In this document: piece by piece, positions 1-12,200 of the stretch
Layout: every line of letters starts with the position of its first letter
Numbering within the stretch: the first letter of the stretch is position 1
DNA from: Excoecaria cochinchinensis
Taxonomy: Eukaryota; Streptophyta; Magnoliopsida; Malpighiales; Euphorbiaceae
Length of the DNA: 64,000 nucleotides
Direction of reading: 5' to 3'
Assembly (NCBI GenBank): GCA_947683425.1
Contig: CANTUQ010000073.1
Span: forward strand, 16,702,001 to 16,766,000
Program-made: the position numbers and the translations under genes
The notes under the pieces: generated by a model
Database searches by the model: none
The model's input: only the letters and a program-made list of their open reading frames with translations
Told to the model about the DNA's origin: nothing

Positions 1-1340
1 TGGAAGAGGTATCGAAAGATATAAGACTCGGCTAGTCGCTAAGGGGTTCACACAATAGGAAGAGATTGACTATGAGTAAACTTTCTCATCTGTTGTAAGA
101 TTTACGTCCATAAGGTTGATTTTGGCCATAGTGGTGAGTTTGGATCTAGAGTTTCATCAAATGGATGGAAAGACTGCTTTTCTCAATGGAGAATTGGATG
201 CAACAATCTATATGTTTCATCAAAAAAGGCAGCAAACATAAGGTTTGCTGATTGATGAGTTCAATCTATGGCCTTAAACAGTTTTCAACATAATGGTACT
301 TGAGACTTCATCATACAATCATATCGAATGTGTTCAACATGATTGATGAAGATCATTGTGTTTATAGTAAAAACTCTGAAAATGAATTTGTCATTTTGGC
401 ATTATATGTACACGATATACTAAAAGCTGAAAATGACAAAAAGGGTACGTAAATGAAATCAAAGATTGGTTATTGTCCAACTTTGAGATAAAGGATATGA
501 GTTATGCATATTACATTCTTGAAGTTAAGATTTCAAGAGATCATTTGAGAAGATTGTTGTCTGTTTCTTGAGAGAAATATATCAACAAAGACCTTAAGCG
601 ATTTAATATGCAAAACTGCAAACTCATAGATTACCCCATTGCCAAGAATCAGTTTCTTAGCAAAGATATGTGTCCTAATAAGCCATAAAAAATGAACATA
701 TGAGGAACGTTCGATATGCCAATGTCGTGGGTAGTCTTATGTATGCAGTGTTGTATACAAGACATGATATATGCTATGCAGTGAGCATGGTAAACATATA
801 TCAATCTAACCCAGGCAAAGCACATTGGAAGCAATTAAAAGGATACTTAGATACCTTAAAGGTACAACAGATTATTCTCTCTATTTCAAGAAAATGATCT
901 GCATTGAGAGAATACAGAGATGTTGATTGGGTAGGAGATGTGGATGAGAGGAAATCCACTTCAGGTTTCATATTCTTGTTTGGCAAGAGTGCCATTTCGT
1001 GGAGTAACAAGAAATAAACCTGTGTAGCCCATCAATAGTGAAAGTTGAATTTGTCACTTCCTCAATTGCAATAAAGGAGACATTTTGGCTTAAATGGTTT
1101 GTGAGCCATTTAAGAGTAACTGTCTCAAAGGTATCAGTGACAGTCTATAGTGACAGTCAGTCGTTGATAACTTATATGAGAGCTAAGCATATCAACATTA
1201 AGTAACTATATACGGGAGATATTGTTGCACAGGGAGAGATGTGAACTCACAGTACGTTTCTACGCATGCAGATCCATTGAGTAAACCTATAACGAGAGAT
1301 ATGTTTTGAGAGACACATTAGATCTCGAGATTTGCGTAGA
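1..1340 (+). pseudogene. Decayed Ty1/copia pol (reverse transcriptase to RNase H)
   Basis: Broken reading frames across this stretch carry copia polymerase landmarks in the normal order. A YKTRLVAKGFTQ-like segment opens the window. A degenerate catalytic box (YVHDI where the family has YVDDI) lies near 409-423. An FEIKD block follows near 480, then the connection region around 700-850, a TDADWAGD-like RNase H segment near 915-945, and a terminal DPLSKPITRDMF near 1270-1300. Stops and frameshifts occur throughout, so no enzyme can be made. The 5' part lies outside the window. Assignment to copia rests on these motifs; the exact lineage is not resolved. Confidence 0.85.
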
Positions 1341-3073
1341 ATTTAATTAGTACTATTATATTTTATATAATTCCTTAACGTTATTATTTGTGAATAATAA
1401 CCAAAGTTCATTGTTGGCAATACATGAGTGTGAATGTTTATGTGTAAACATTTACTGTTATTGATATGAGATTGAGCATGTTGGACAGAGAAGTAGCCCA
1501 CTCACAAGAGTGTTTACCTTAGTTTTGTCAATGAGTTGGCAAAGACTAAGATGAGGCGATTTTTGAACATATGAGAATGCTCGAAAGTCTGTTCAAAATA
1601 AAAGTGTCGTCTTACAGAAATTACAAGATGAGTCTTGTTAAGGTGCGAGATAAAGACATACATGAGTGTGAATGTTTATGTGTAAACATTTACTGTTATT
1701 GATATGAGATTGAGCATGTTGGACAGAGAAGTAGCCCACTCACAAGAGTGTTTACCTTAGTTTTGTCAATGAGTTGGCAAAGACTAAGATGAGGCTATTT
1801 TTGAACATATGAGAATGCTCGAGAGTATGTTCAAAATAAAAGTGCCGTCTTACAGAAATTACAAGATGAGTCTTGTTAAGGTGCGAGATAAAGACATACA
1901 TAAAATTGTATGCTTTGGATTGAAATCCAAATAAGGATTGTGTGGAATCCGATGGTAAGTTATAAGTAACTACCATGTTCTGTCTAAAAATCCAGAAGTA
2001 GTCCTTAAGTAAGCGGACTAAAGTTGGGTGCTTCGGTGAATCGCAACCTTACGCTTCTGTATGGTGTTTGATATACACATTATCGAAATGTGAGACATGC
2101 GCTCCTTTAAGGGAAGGAAAGAACACCATGACACATGTTTTATACCGTGTGTGCTTATCTGACCAAAGGGATGGGAATTTAATAATATTATTGATCTCAA
2201 CTTTCCCTATTGTGAGATCCTATTTATATTTTGACCCTTAGAACTCTTAACTTATCCCTGAAGTATGGTTCAATGTGACTAGCTTAGTTAGTTTCCAATA
2301 GGTCCGGAAAAAGTTTTGGCCTGGAAGATCTAACTAGAAAAGCGAGTTGAATCATAATAAATGACATACAGTAAGAGGGGAAGATAGCTTTTTGATTACT
2401 TTCATAAGGTTTTGTGGTTCACTGGCTAGCCTATTATAGTTTCTATGAGAAAAAACATAATAGTGAATAAGAAAATTATTTTATGAGATCATGAGTTAAA
2501 ACAGTGAATATGAGAAGACTATCTACGGTTAGGCATACGTGAAAAGAAGAGGATCTTGTTTTTCGAGACGCTATATATCCCTAACAAATGTATAGCACTA
2601 GTGCTCTCGAGGTATGCTGGTCACACAATTTATCTGTCAGTATAACTGAAGATTAAGACTGGAATGCGTTCCGTCATGTGCGAGTGGGAGATGATAGAGT
2701 TTGGGTACGCTCATAACTCTAATTTAGATAAAGGTCCAATCCAGATTAAATTGAGTTATTTAATCTAATAAAATTTACCAAATCCTATCTCAGGAAGGAT
2801 TCTGAGATAGATTAGGGATAAGTCTCTAGCCTTTAAAATCTCTATAAATAGAGGTGAGATCCTCATTATTTAATAACGAGAAAACGTATACGCCGCAAGC
2901 CTACTCGTTCCCACTCACAATTTTTTGTCTTGATCTTTCAGGAGGTTTTAGATTGTGGAATAACTGCTGTTATTCCGCATGTGGATAAAAGTCAGGCCAG
3001 TGACCAAAAACAAACGAGAGCCTTGTAGACGCTTCCGCAACGAGTTTCTGCGCTACAAGAGATAGGTACCATT
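1341..3073 (+). mobile_element. Putative 3' LTR of the decayed copia element
   Basis: This block follows directly after the pol remnant. It contains a TATA box with good context (TATAAATA at 2843-2850) and a plausible transcript start region, and it ends near a CA at about 3073. It also contains a 238-bp tandem duplication. The exact LTR ends are uncertain because the 5' LTR is outside the window and no target duplication could be paired. The call is inferred from position and promoter content. Confidence 0.5.
1420..1895 (+). repeat. Tandem duplication, period 238 bp, two copies
   Basis: The segment starting ATACATGAGTGTGAATG at 1420 recurs at 1658, and its first six bases recur again at 1896, giving an exact 238-bp period. 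The copies differ at only a few positions (for example GGCGATTTT versus GGCTATTTT). It lies inside the putative copia LTR. Confidence 0.95.
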
Positions 3074-5650
3074 TATTTAATGATACCTTCAAGTAAATTA
3101 TATTTGTTATAATTTTCGTATCCATCAAGTATTAAAAGAATAGAAAGGTTATATCAAATTATTATGAATATTTTCAAAAATTATACCGAATCATCCCGAA
3201 TTTTGAAGATAATAACAAAACTTGATTTTAAAAATATGCGAACTTTTAAAATAATATTGAAAATTCATAAATACCAGAATTGTATCAGACCGTATACAAC
3301 ATTAAAGTATTCAATGTAGGAATGTATATTGGGTTTTTATTTCACCAAAACAATAATTATACTCCCTCAAAGTTCAAAAAAATGTGTAGAGGATAAGAAC
3401 AATTAGGGGTTAAAATTTGGGCGTAGATAGGTTAATTTGCTGCTTTGGAGATGTAAAGAAAAAAATATCCCTTAAAACAGGCGGCGGTTTAGGGCATAAC
3501 TTTTAATGAAAAGAACTGCACGAGATGGGAATCTGTCTCCCGTCCCATCCCAAGCATCAAAAAGAAAAGAAGCTATAATTTTGAATCTCATTTCGCTTTT
3601 GGACCCGGTCTTTGCTTCTCGAACCACTCAAAATCACACCGCAAAAGAAGTTTAAAAAAAATAAAAAATAAAAAGGTTAAAGGAAAAGCAGTGAATAGGG
3701 AATAAGCTCTTTGCTTTTGTTTTCGCTTTGAGATTATTATATTATCTTACTTTTAAGTAAATATTTCCTTAATAATAGGACACCAAAGTTCCAAGCTAGT
3801 GGATTATACAATTATGAAATGTTCATTTTTAAAATGGAATACTCCTACACAACTTATCTTTTTCAAACTTTCGCTATTTACATGAAGTCTTTAGATTTTT
3901 AAATTTCATACATAATGAATATCTCATAATTTAATCAACTTGCATTTTTAATTTAACTTACACATGATTTAGAAATAATGTGTAATTCAAACAGTTAAAA
4001 ATTTAACACATTATTACCATTCCACCCCCAAAGAAACAATTTTTTTCAAAAAAAAAAATAAAGGCTAGAAAGCTTGCAGGTAATTTAAACTATGAAAAGT
4101 TTAGAGAATTTCCATTTTGTGATAACCTGATAAGAGTGTTCATTTATACCTAAAACCTTTCCCATAAATGGTGGGGGGAAATGGCATAATAATTGGAACC
4201 ATTAACTTAAAAATGGGTCCCAGCCAGGTGATTTGTGGTCTAAATTCAAGAAAATTGAACTTGAACGAATCAAGATGATTTCATCAATTATTGTTTACAA
4301 AATTTACACCACCATAGCACCATTGATTAAGAAAGTGTTAAAATCAAAGAACATCTTTAGACTTTAGCTATTGGGCAATAATACTTTATGTGGGGAAGCA
4401 CAAAGCAACATGAAAGAAGAAAACCAATCAAACAAAAAAGACAGATGAATAGTATAATGTTACAAGCTCTATTAATCACGTAAGGAGACTAGAAACTTTC
4501 TTGGACTCTGTTCCCAATTTCTTTTTTCCTCCTAGAAAAGTAGATATCCAAAATGGTGATTCTTATCTTTTACAAAATAAAGAACAAAGGCACACGCATA
4601 TTCTGTTTCACAAAGTTCTTCGTGTGCTTCAAATTTGAGTGTCTATCATCGTTCCAAAATTAATTAATCTCTCTTCCAGTCTGATGCAGTTATCAAGCAC
4701 GAGCAGTCGATTCCCAAATTCAATTCAATTCTTTTATGAAAGTAATCACTCCAAAACAACAAAGTCAAATTCTAGGAAAGAAATCTAATAATTGAACATC
4801 CGAACACTCAATGGCCATTCAACCTCTAGCCATATCAAGACAATGATTCAGCAGAATACCTTTCTGTTAAGAGTCAACACCTGGTTGACAAGGCATCGAA
4901 ATTTGACAGACATCCAACACGCGCGCGCGCGCACACGCACACACACACATTACATTCCACAAAGTTCAGATTCGACCTGGTGGTTGCCTAGCCTGGGATG
5001 CTCTCCTGAATCAGTCAGAAATGTAATAGAGGGAAAGAGCAAAACAAAAGATAACAAATAGTTAATATCATATGCCATGGGCACAAGAATAAATGTTTAT
5101 CTCCATTTCTATTATATTGCCAGCTGACACATAAACCACCAAAACAATATATTATAGCATTTCGTGTTGGAGTTTTAACCTGTAATTTTAAAAACTTTCG
5201 AGTTAGAACCATAATTGTTAGTAATAGTTACAGCTATGTGCAAACTGGTCTCTGCAGTGTTAAAATAATAGGGAAATACTAAGAGCTATTAGAGCAAAAA
5301 GGTTGCAAATAATTTTTGAAGTTTATAAAGGGAAGAAAGGAGCTGAATAGGTTTCGTCCACGCAATAAAGTGGTAGAGTTCTTCCCCCAAGGTCCTATTT
5401 ATATGTGCCCCATCAAAATAAGAGAAAGATTTGATATTAAAAGAAGCTTTGTAAAGAGCAACAATATCACCAGCTTCTATGCATTTCAAATACAAGTTTA
5501 TAACCCTTCTTTACATATCCAGAAATCACAGTATATTATATCAAATGGACTGCCAAAAAAAAATCTCTTTTTAATAGTCCTGTAGACCCCCACCAAACAA
5601 AAACAAAAAAGAACAAAATAGGAATGGAAAAAATAGGGGACAAAGGAGGA
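3074..5650. other. AT-rich intergenic DNA
   Basis: No gene or complete repeat could be supported here. Open frames are short and lack recognisable motifs. A short CG/CA microsatellite lies at 4918-4949. Part of the stretch could be the 3' flank of the minus-strand CLE gene. Confidence 0.6.
4918..4949. repeat. (CG)n-(CA)n microsatellite
   Basis: Alternating CGCGCG followed by CACGCACACACA; a simple dinucleotide repeat. Confidence 0.9.
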
Positions 5651-5667
5651 CAGGAATTCTTTTATTC

Positions 5668-5716
5668 TCAAGAGTGCAAAGAAATACAGTTTACAACCAT
5701 GATAACTGAGGCTGAT
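5668..5716 (-). CDS. Candidate exon 2 of the CLE25-like gene
   Basis: An acceptor (TCTCAAG|A) at 5717-5718 would join in phase to the split arginine codon and give a tail of about 16 residues before a TGA. A competing acceptor (CATTCTAG) lies ten bases upstream and would open a longer unlikely frame. There is no sequence motif to decide, so this is a weak proposal. Confidence 0.25.
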
Positions 5717-5878
5717 CTTGAGATTACTAGAATGAAGCCCAGTAGTGGTTTGTCAATTGTCAGTAACACATGTTTCAGTTTACATCTTATAGTTAAAAAG
5801 CTTTCAAATTCATGTCAAGGTAAGTATAATAAGACACAGTAAGAGTAACAGTCACATCAAGTGAAGGAATATACATAC

Positions 5879-6129
5879 CTGTTGTGAATGGGATCAGGAC
5901 CATTGGGCACTCTTCTCTTGATCACAATATTGAGATCCAAGTCATGAAAAATATGATGCCTTCCTTTTCCAATAAATTTCCAATGCTCAAAATTTCCAGT
6001 TGATGGAACTGGAGTTCTTGTCATTCTTGTTGCATGATGTGCTAAAATGCCAACAGATAAGACCCAAATAACCCCCACAAATACAATTGCTCCAACTAGA
6101 TCCCTCAAAATCCTGCTGCCTTTCCCCAT
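5879..6129 (-). CDS. CLE25: CLE peptide precursor, CLE25-like, exon 1
   Basis: This encodes a small secreted signalling precursor. Residues 1-10 are basic and polar. Residues about 11-30 form a hydrophobic signal segment (LVGAIVFVGVIWVLSVGILA). A variable region follows, and residues 72-83 are the CLE dodecapeptide RRVPNGPDPIHN, preceded by a basic residue that fits processing. The VPNGPDPIHN core is that of Arabidopsis CLE25, a mobile peptide perceived by BAM-class receptor kinases and linked to phloem development and dehydration signalling (family knowledge). The ATG is at 6127-6129. Exon 1 ends in the arginine codon after HN, at a textbook donor AG|GTATGT (intron starts at 5878). Reading through the donor would add only YVYSFT before a stop. 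A possible second exon is 5668-5716 (acceptor CTCAAG|ATC, stop at 5668-5670), but this is not proven. The mature peptide is complete within exon 1. Confidence 0.88.
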
Positions 6130-6344
6130 ATTTTATCCCCTCTTTGCACCACTACTTTTCAACAGATGAGAATTGCTTGCAATTCAGGATTCGAAGTAAT
6201 AAAGAAACCAAGAAAACCATGTTGGTTTTGAAAGGAAAACAAGGCACTTGAGAGGTAAGCAGACAAAGAAAGGAAGGGTAAGCAAAGCAAACAAGGCAAG
6301 TATTGTAGTAGGTCTTAACTTGGCGGGTAAGTGGTGAGCAGTAC

Positions 6345-6352
6345 TATTTAAA
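6345..6352 (-). promoter_or_regulatory. TATA-like box of the CLE25-like gene
   Basis: On the minus strand this reads TTTAAATA, about 215 bases upstream of the ATG. That would leave a 5' leader of roughly 180-190 bases. It is the best TATA-like word in the near upstream region; no transcript data support it. Confidence 0.4.
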
Positions 6353-6781
6353 AGTAGAAGACTAGAAGCAATGAGTTGTGTGTGAGAAACAGAGAGAGGG
6401 GGACAGTAATAAAAGACACTTGTTATACTGTTCCTTTATATGTTGAATGGGCCCAGGCAAGCTCCCCTTCTTTGCTTTGGTTTGTGCAATCTTTCATTAG
6501 CGACCAAAGGGGGTCTCACTCTCTCCTAACTCTTACTTTCCTTAGCTCATTAAAAGTCTTAGTGTCTTGTGCCCCTCAAAAACAACGTGGATCAAGAATT
6601 ACCTCTGAATTGTTCCAACCCATGAGGATCTTAATTACTCAGACAAATGGTTAGCAGACCTCTCCATCTCTCATAATGAAATATCACTACAACAACAAAT
6701 AAAGTGAACCAGAAAACTACCAATTACATAAAAAGCATCTTGTCAAAAGAATCATATACATGCATATCTTTGAGTGTGTTT

Positions 6782-6812
<31 letters not shown>

Positions 6813-7868
6813 TTTTCAACCAAGTAACATGTCAGAGTCCTTTCACCCCCTAAGGAAAGGAGCATACCTAATATAAATTCCAGATGATAAATTATTGTTG
6901 TTGCCAAAACCTTGACATTCTTACTTAAAGCATCTTCATCCAACCATCGATTTTCAATTAACTAAATAGTACTAAACGGTGGTGCTTGCTCGAGATCAAC
7001 ATATTCATCTAAGTGAGAAGAAAAAGGACATAAATATATGAACATATGAATAACAGTTAAAGCAACTTTAAACTCATCTTGTTTATGTAGTCCTAGAAAT
7101 TCGAAACCAGAAGGTAATACTTTCAGTTCTCTAGTTACCAACCAACCAAAACAAAAATAGAATAGACCATTCATCAAAAAAGCTACATATGCTCTTTAGA
7201 AAAAGAAGCCCATAGCAAATTTCATTCTCACGCAATGAATATACAAAAACTTGCAACCCTTTCATAGACCAAGGTTATTCATATGGTGATTAAGGCTATC
7301 AATCAAACTATCAATATACATTCAAACAATAAAGAAGATAACTGTCAGAAATAGCTAATGGCCAGCTGTTTGGTAGATGACAACTCTCATGTTCTTCAGG
7401 ACCATTTGACAACCACAATGGAGAGAATGCACATAGTTTTTGCAATAATCATAATTTTGAATAATAAATATAAGAAAAACTGACTAAGCATTGTCCTTTC
7501 CATAATCGGAAATAGAAACCCAATTATTGCAAGGAAATGCCCAGAGAATCCAAAATTATATGAAATAATTTCTGCAGCCTCCTGCATGGGCCAAAGCCAT
7601 TATATCCAAAAGCAGACCACAGATTTCAAAAATTATTCCAGTAATTGGGTTATAAGCCTTAATATTTGAGGCAAAGAAGTATCTAGTTTCATGGATGGCA
7701 AAATTGCAGCATCAACTTTTGATGTCTACCTGAGAAAATTGCCATCTACCTGTTTTAATAAAAAATAAAATTAAAAATATAAACCTAGATAATGCCAAAC
7801 TGCACAAGTTATTGATTTTTAATTTAGAGAATAAAACTTCATCTAATAAAATCAACAATTCCTTTTCC
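6353..7868. other. Intergenic DNA upstream of the CLE gene
   Basis: This is AT-rich and without a supported gene. A GA microsatellite occupies 6782-6810. It probably includes the distal promoter of the minus-strand CLE gene and ends at the target duplication of the next retroelement. Confidence 0.5.
6782..6810. repeat. (GA)n microsatellite
   Basis: About 14 uninterrupted GA units within the upstream region of the CLE gene. Confidence 0.9.
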
Positions 7869-7873
7869 CCTTT

Positions 7874-8266
7874 TGTTAAGTACAGTCCAAAGGGTAAAAA
7901 TATCATTTAGGGATGCCAGTTAATTCTGTTATTGGGTAGTTATTTCTGTTTTGTGTTAGTTAAAATAGCTATTCTAGAATTCTATTAGTTAGATTTGGGT
8001 GTGAGCAAGGTTTGCACGAGCAGCTATCCTTGACACCTATAGCTGTCTTCTGTTCTTTTCTATATATTAGTGTAACGTCCCTTTCGGGACCACAATCATT
8101 GCAATAGAAATTTCTGAATATTCTCTTTGTCCATTTCCTTTTCTCTCTCTCAAATCTCTCTCTTGTATTATTTTATTCTCTCTTTTTCTTCCTATTTTCT
8201 ACCTATTTTTCTGGGTTTATCACTAAGAATTCTTCACTAAGCTATTGCTAGGAATTAATCCTAACA
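7874..8266 (+). repeat. 5' LTR of the gypsy remnant
   Basis: The TG...CA ended LTR is recognised by its match to 14369-14573 (from TATATATTAGTGTAA to the end), the flanking CCTTT duplication and the adjoining primer site. Confidence 0.85.
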
Positions 8267-8300
8267 ACTGGTATTAGAGCAGCCACGTTCCATTGGGAAT

Positions 8301-8864
8301 ATGAGCAAAAACACTGCCACCAAGAAGGCTAAGGCGAGAATAGCTGAGGAGACTGCAGTAGCAATGGAGGACATGGAAGAGCACCTTAAGTCCTTAAACT
8401 TAAAACTAGAGGTACAAGGGTCTATGTTTGGATCTCTAAATTCCAGACTCCAGGAAATGCAGCAGGAACAGAATGATCTTAGAGCTGAGCAGATAAATAA
8501 TCAGATCCAGTATGAAGAGCTCAAACTTGAGATCCAGATGTCTATAGCTTATTTGGCCCAACTCATTCAAGGTAAACCACCTACCCACACCACTTCTATT
8601 TCTTCTTTAAACCATTCCTCACCTGCTAGCAGTAGTGCTAGAGGAAAAGAAACCCACATACCAACTTCCAGTTCAGACACTTCCCATCTAGGGAGAGGCA
8701 TTCTACCTAGACCAGTAGATAAGAAGGAAGGAGAGGTAGGTGGATTTGGAAAGACTTACTTTAATATGCCTCTACCCAAATGTGAATTACCCACGTTTGA
8801 AGGGGGTGATGCTGGGTTCTGGATTGGCAAATGCAGGAAATACTTCCAGATCTATGGGGTGTAG
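8301..8864 (+). pseudogene. gag N-terminal part of the gypsy remnant
   Basis: An open frame of 187 codons starts 20 bases after the primer site. It begins with a charged, heptad-like N-terminal segment (about residues 15-95, likely coiled coil) and a serine-rich linker. It ends in the LPKCELPTFEGG motif that opens the capsid-like region of plant Ty3/gypsy Gag. A TAG stops the frame at 8862-8864, but Gag-like codons continue beyond it (KFKDGGDLDVV near 8990-9020). Across the nested insertion, at 13969, the same frame resumes with FQKLKQTSTVKAYQDKFE. This is a structural protein of the virus-like particle; the copy is dead. Confidence 0.8.
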
Positions 8865-9024
8865 GCTAACAGATAAGTAGAATTAGCTAGCCTCTACTTG
8901 ACTGGAAAGGCTTAGGCCTGGTTCTTGAACTAAGGAAAGAACCTGGAAGAGGTGACTTGGGAGGGCATTGCTGAAGCCTTGTGTTCCAAGTTCAAGGATG
9001 GGGGAGACTTAGATGTAGTGGAAG

Positions 9025-9219
9025 TGTAGATTTTGTAAATGGAGTATTTTCTTATTATCTCACTTGTATAAACAATCCATTATACAAGCTATTTATAGAA
9101 AAAATAAAAGAATACTAGTCCTACTAAAATAAGGAAACATAAAACTAACTAGAAAACAAACTAAAATTAGGAATATACACAATCCTAATTTAACTAAGAA
9201 TATACAACAGTTATCAACA
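9025..9219 (-). repeat. 3' LTR of nested copia element
   Basis: 195 bp with TG/CA ends (TGTTGATAAC...CTACA on the minus strand), next to the purine tract. Confidence 0.93.
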
Positions 9220-9249
9220 CTCCCCTTCAAGTTGGTGCAAAAATATTTC

Positions 9250-12200
9250 TCATGCCCAAATTGCAAACTAATGTATGAAATGATCTACTGTTAAGTCCTT
9301 TTGTGAAAACATCAACTAGTTATCTTTCCGACGTCACATGGAATAAACTCAAGACACCATCAGTTAGCTTTTATTTGATGAAGTGTCGATCAATTTCGAT
9401 GTGTTTCGTCCGGTCATACTGAACAGAATTATACGCAATACTGATTGCAGCTTGGTTATTACAGTACAAGGATGGTTTGTCTTTTCTAGCCAACTTTAAC
9501 TCTACTAGCAACTTCTGCAGCCATAAAAGTTCACAGACACCTAAAGCCATGGCTCTGTATTCTGCTTCTACACTAGATCTAGCAACCACACTAAAGGTGA
9601 ATCTTCTGTCATCTAGAGATCCAGCCCAATCTGCATCTGTAAAGACTTCAATTCGAAGATGACCGTGTTTAGAGAAAAGAAAACTTTTCCCTGGAGCTGA
9701 TTTTAGATACTGCAAAATGCGAAAAACAGCATGCAGATGAGATTCTCTAGGATCATGCATAAACTGGCTTACCAAGCTGACTGCATAAGCAATGTCTGGT
9801 CTAGTGTGACACAAATAGATGAGCCTTCCAACCATTCTCTGATATCTGCCTTTATCAACTGATTCTGCAATTCCTGTTTGCAGCTTATGGTTGCTTTCAA
9901 TGGGCGATTCTGCTGGTTTACATCTTAACATACCAGTTTCATCCAAAAGATCTAGGATGTACTTCCTCTGAGAAATGAAGACTCCTTTGATTGATCTGGC
10001 AACTTCAATTCCCAAGAAATATTGTAACTTTGCAAGATCCTTGATCTCAAACTCCTAAGCCAAGAGCTTCTTCAATCGAGCCATTTCTTCTTTGTCATCT
10101 CCTGTCATCACTATATCATCAACATAAACAATAAGAAAAGTGATCTTACCTTTGTAGTGTTTCATAAAGAGGGTATGATTAGCATCTCTTTTAATACCCA
10201 AAAGAAATTATGGCTTTACTAAATCTGTCAAACCAAACTCTCGGAGATTGTTTCAACGCATACAAGGCCTTTTTCAGTTTGCACACCTTTTCTTGAGTTG
10301 TCTCATTTCCAAAACCAGGAGGAATCTCCATGTAAATCTCTTCTTCCAAGTCTCCATGTAGAAATGCATTTTTCACATCAAATTGCTGCAAATCCCAATT
10401 CAAGTTAGTTGCACAAAATAGCAAGATTCTGATTATGTTCATTTTGGCAACAAGTGCAAATGTCTCCTGACAATCAACTCCATAAGTTTGTGTGAATCCC
10501 TTTGCCACTAATCTTGCTTTGAATCTTTCAATAGAACCATCAACTTTGTGTTTTATTGTGAACACCCACTTGCAGCCAACTAGCTTCTTGCCTGGAGAAG
10601 CAACTAGTTCCCAGGTTTCATTTTTTGCGAGAGCTTTCATTTCTTCTATCATTGCTTCTTTCCACTTTGGATCTATGATAACTTCTCTCCAATCCTATGG
10701 GATAGACAGAGGAAAGAGACAAGGCAAAGGTTCTATAAGAGGGAGACCAGAAATCATAGGAGACAAAATTAGAAATAGAATGTTTGGTACACAACCTGAC
10801 TCATTTTCTTTGAGCAATGGGTAAATTCAAATCAGGATCAGAACCTAAGGATTCTTGCAGTGTAGGATGCATGATGGCTTCTTCAGACCTATGTTTCCTC
10901 GAGTATCTCAACAAATCAGGTCTATCTAAATGCCCAACAACAGTCTCCCCCTGAACATCATCAATCTTCCCATTCTCCTCCTGAACATCAGTCTCCTTAG
11001 TCTCCCCCTGAACAAAATCATGAAAAACCACAGGCATCTCTTCTACTTCACTACTCTCTCCCTGAAGAGGTGGCTGAATAGTTCCAAAGAAAGGTTCAAA
11101 TTCTCGAAAGGTCACATCCATACTGACATAAAACTTTCTAGATGGAGGATGATAGCACTTATATCCCTTTTGAGTAGGAGAATATCCAATGAACACACAT
11201 TTAAGGGCTCTCGGATCTAATTTCTTAACATTCTTTGTATGGATAAAGCACACACACCCAAAAACCTTTGGTGGAACAGTATAGCAATTCTTCCCGGTTA
11301 AGACTTTTAAAGTTAAGAGTTTTAAGGGACATTCTATTAATAAGATAGGCTGCCACTAGTATAGAATCCCCCAGTATGGCTTTGGAACATAGCAACTTCC
11401 AACAAATGCATATTTTTCCATTCAGCTATCCCATTTTGAGCATTAGTATAAGGACAACTAGTTTGATGAACAATCCCATGAGACACCAAATATGTATCAA
11501 ACCTACTATCCATGTATTCTGTCTCATTATCAGTTATTAAGACTTTTATCTTAGCATCAAACTGGGTGTAAACCATTTTATGAAAAAATTGAAGGCATGA
11601 GAAAACATCACTTTTTTCCTTTAATCAAATACGCCCAAGTCATTCTAGAGCAACAATCAATAAAAGTAACAAACCATCAACTCCCAGACAAAGATGCAGT
11701 CTATGTGGACCCCCAAACATCAGAATGAATAAGCATAAAAGGAACAATAGTTTTATTATCACTCAAAGATTAAGAGTTCTTAGTATGTTTAGCATACTCA
11801 CAAGCATCACAAGATAAAGAATCAAACCGAATTCTAGAAAATAAACTGGGATATAGTTTTTCTAAGACAAAAAATGATGGATGCCCTAACCGCCTATGCC
11901 ACTGTATTATTTCCTAGTTGACATCCTTATACCCTCCAAAAAGAGCTAAGACTCGACTGTCTTCTATCATGTATAAGGCATCATACTCTCTACCACTGCC
12001 AATCCTCTTCCCTGTTTGAAAATCCTGAAAGACACAATAATCAGGAAAAAATTCAACCTTACAGTTTAGAGCTTGGGTGATAGCACTGACAGATAAAAGA
12101 TTGACAGGAAATTGAGGAACATGAAGAATAGAAGACAATTTAATATTTTGAGTACAGACAATATAACCTGTTGCAGAAATAGGGGTTAAAGACCCATCAG

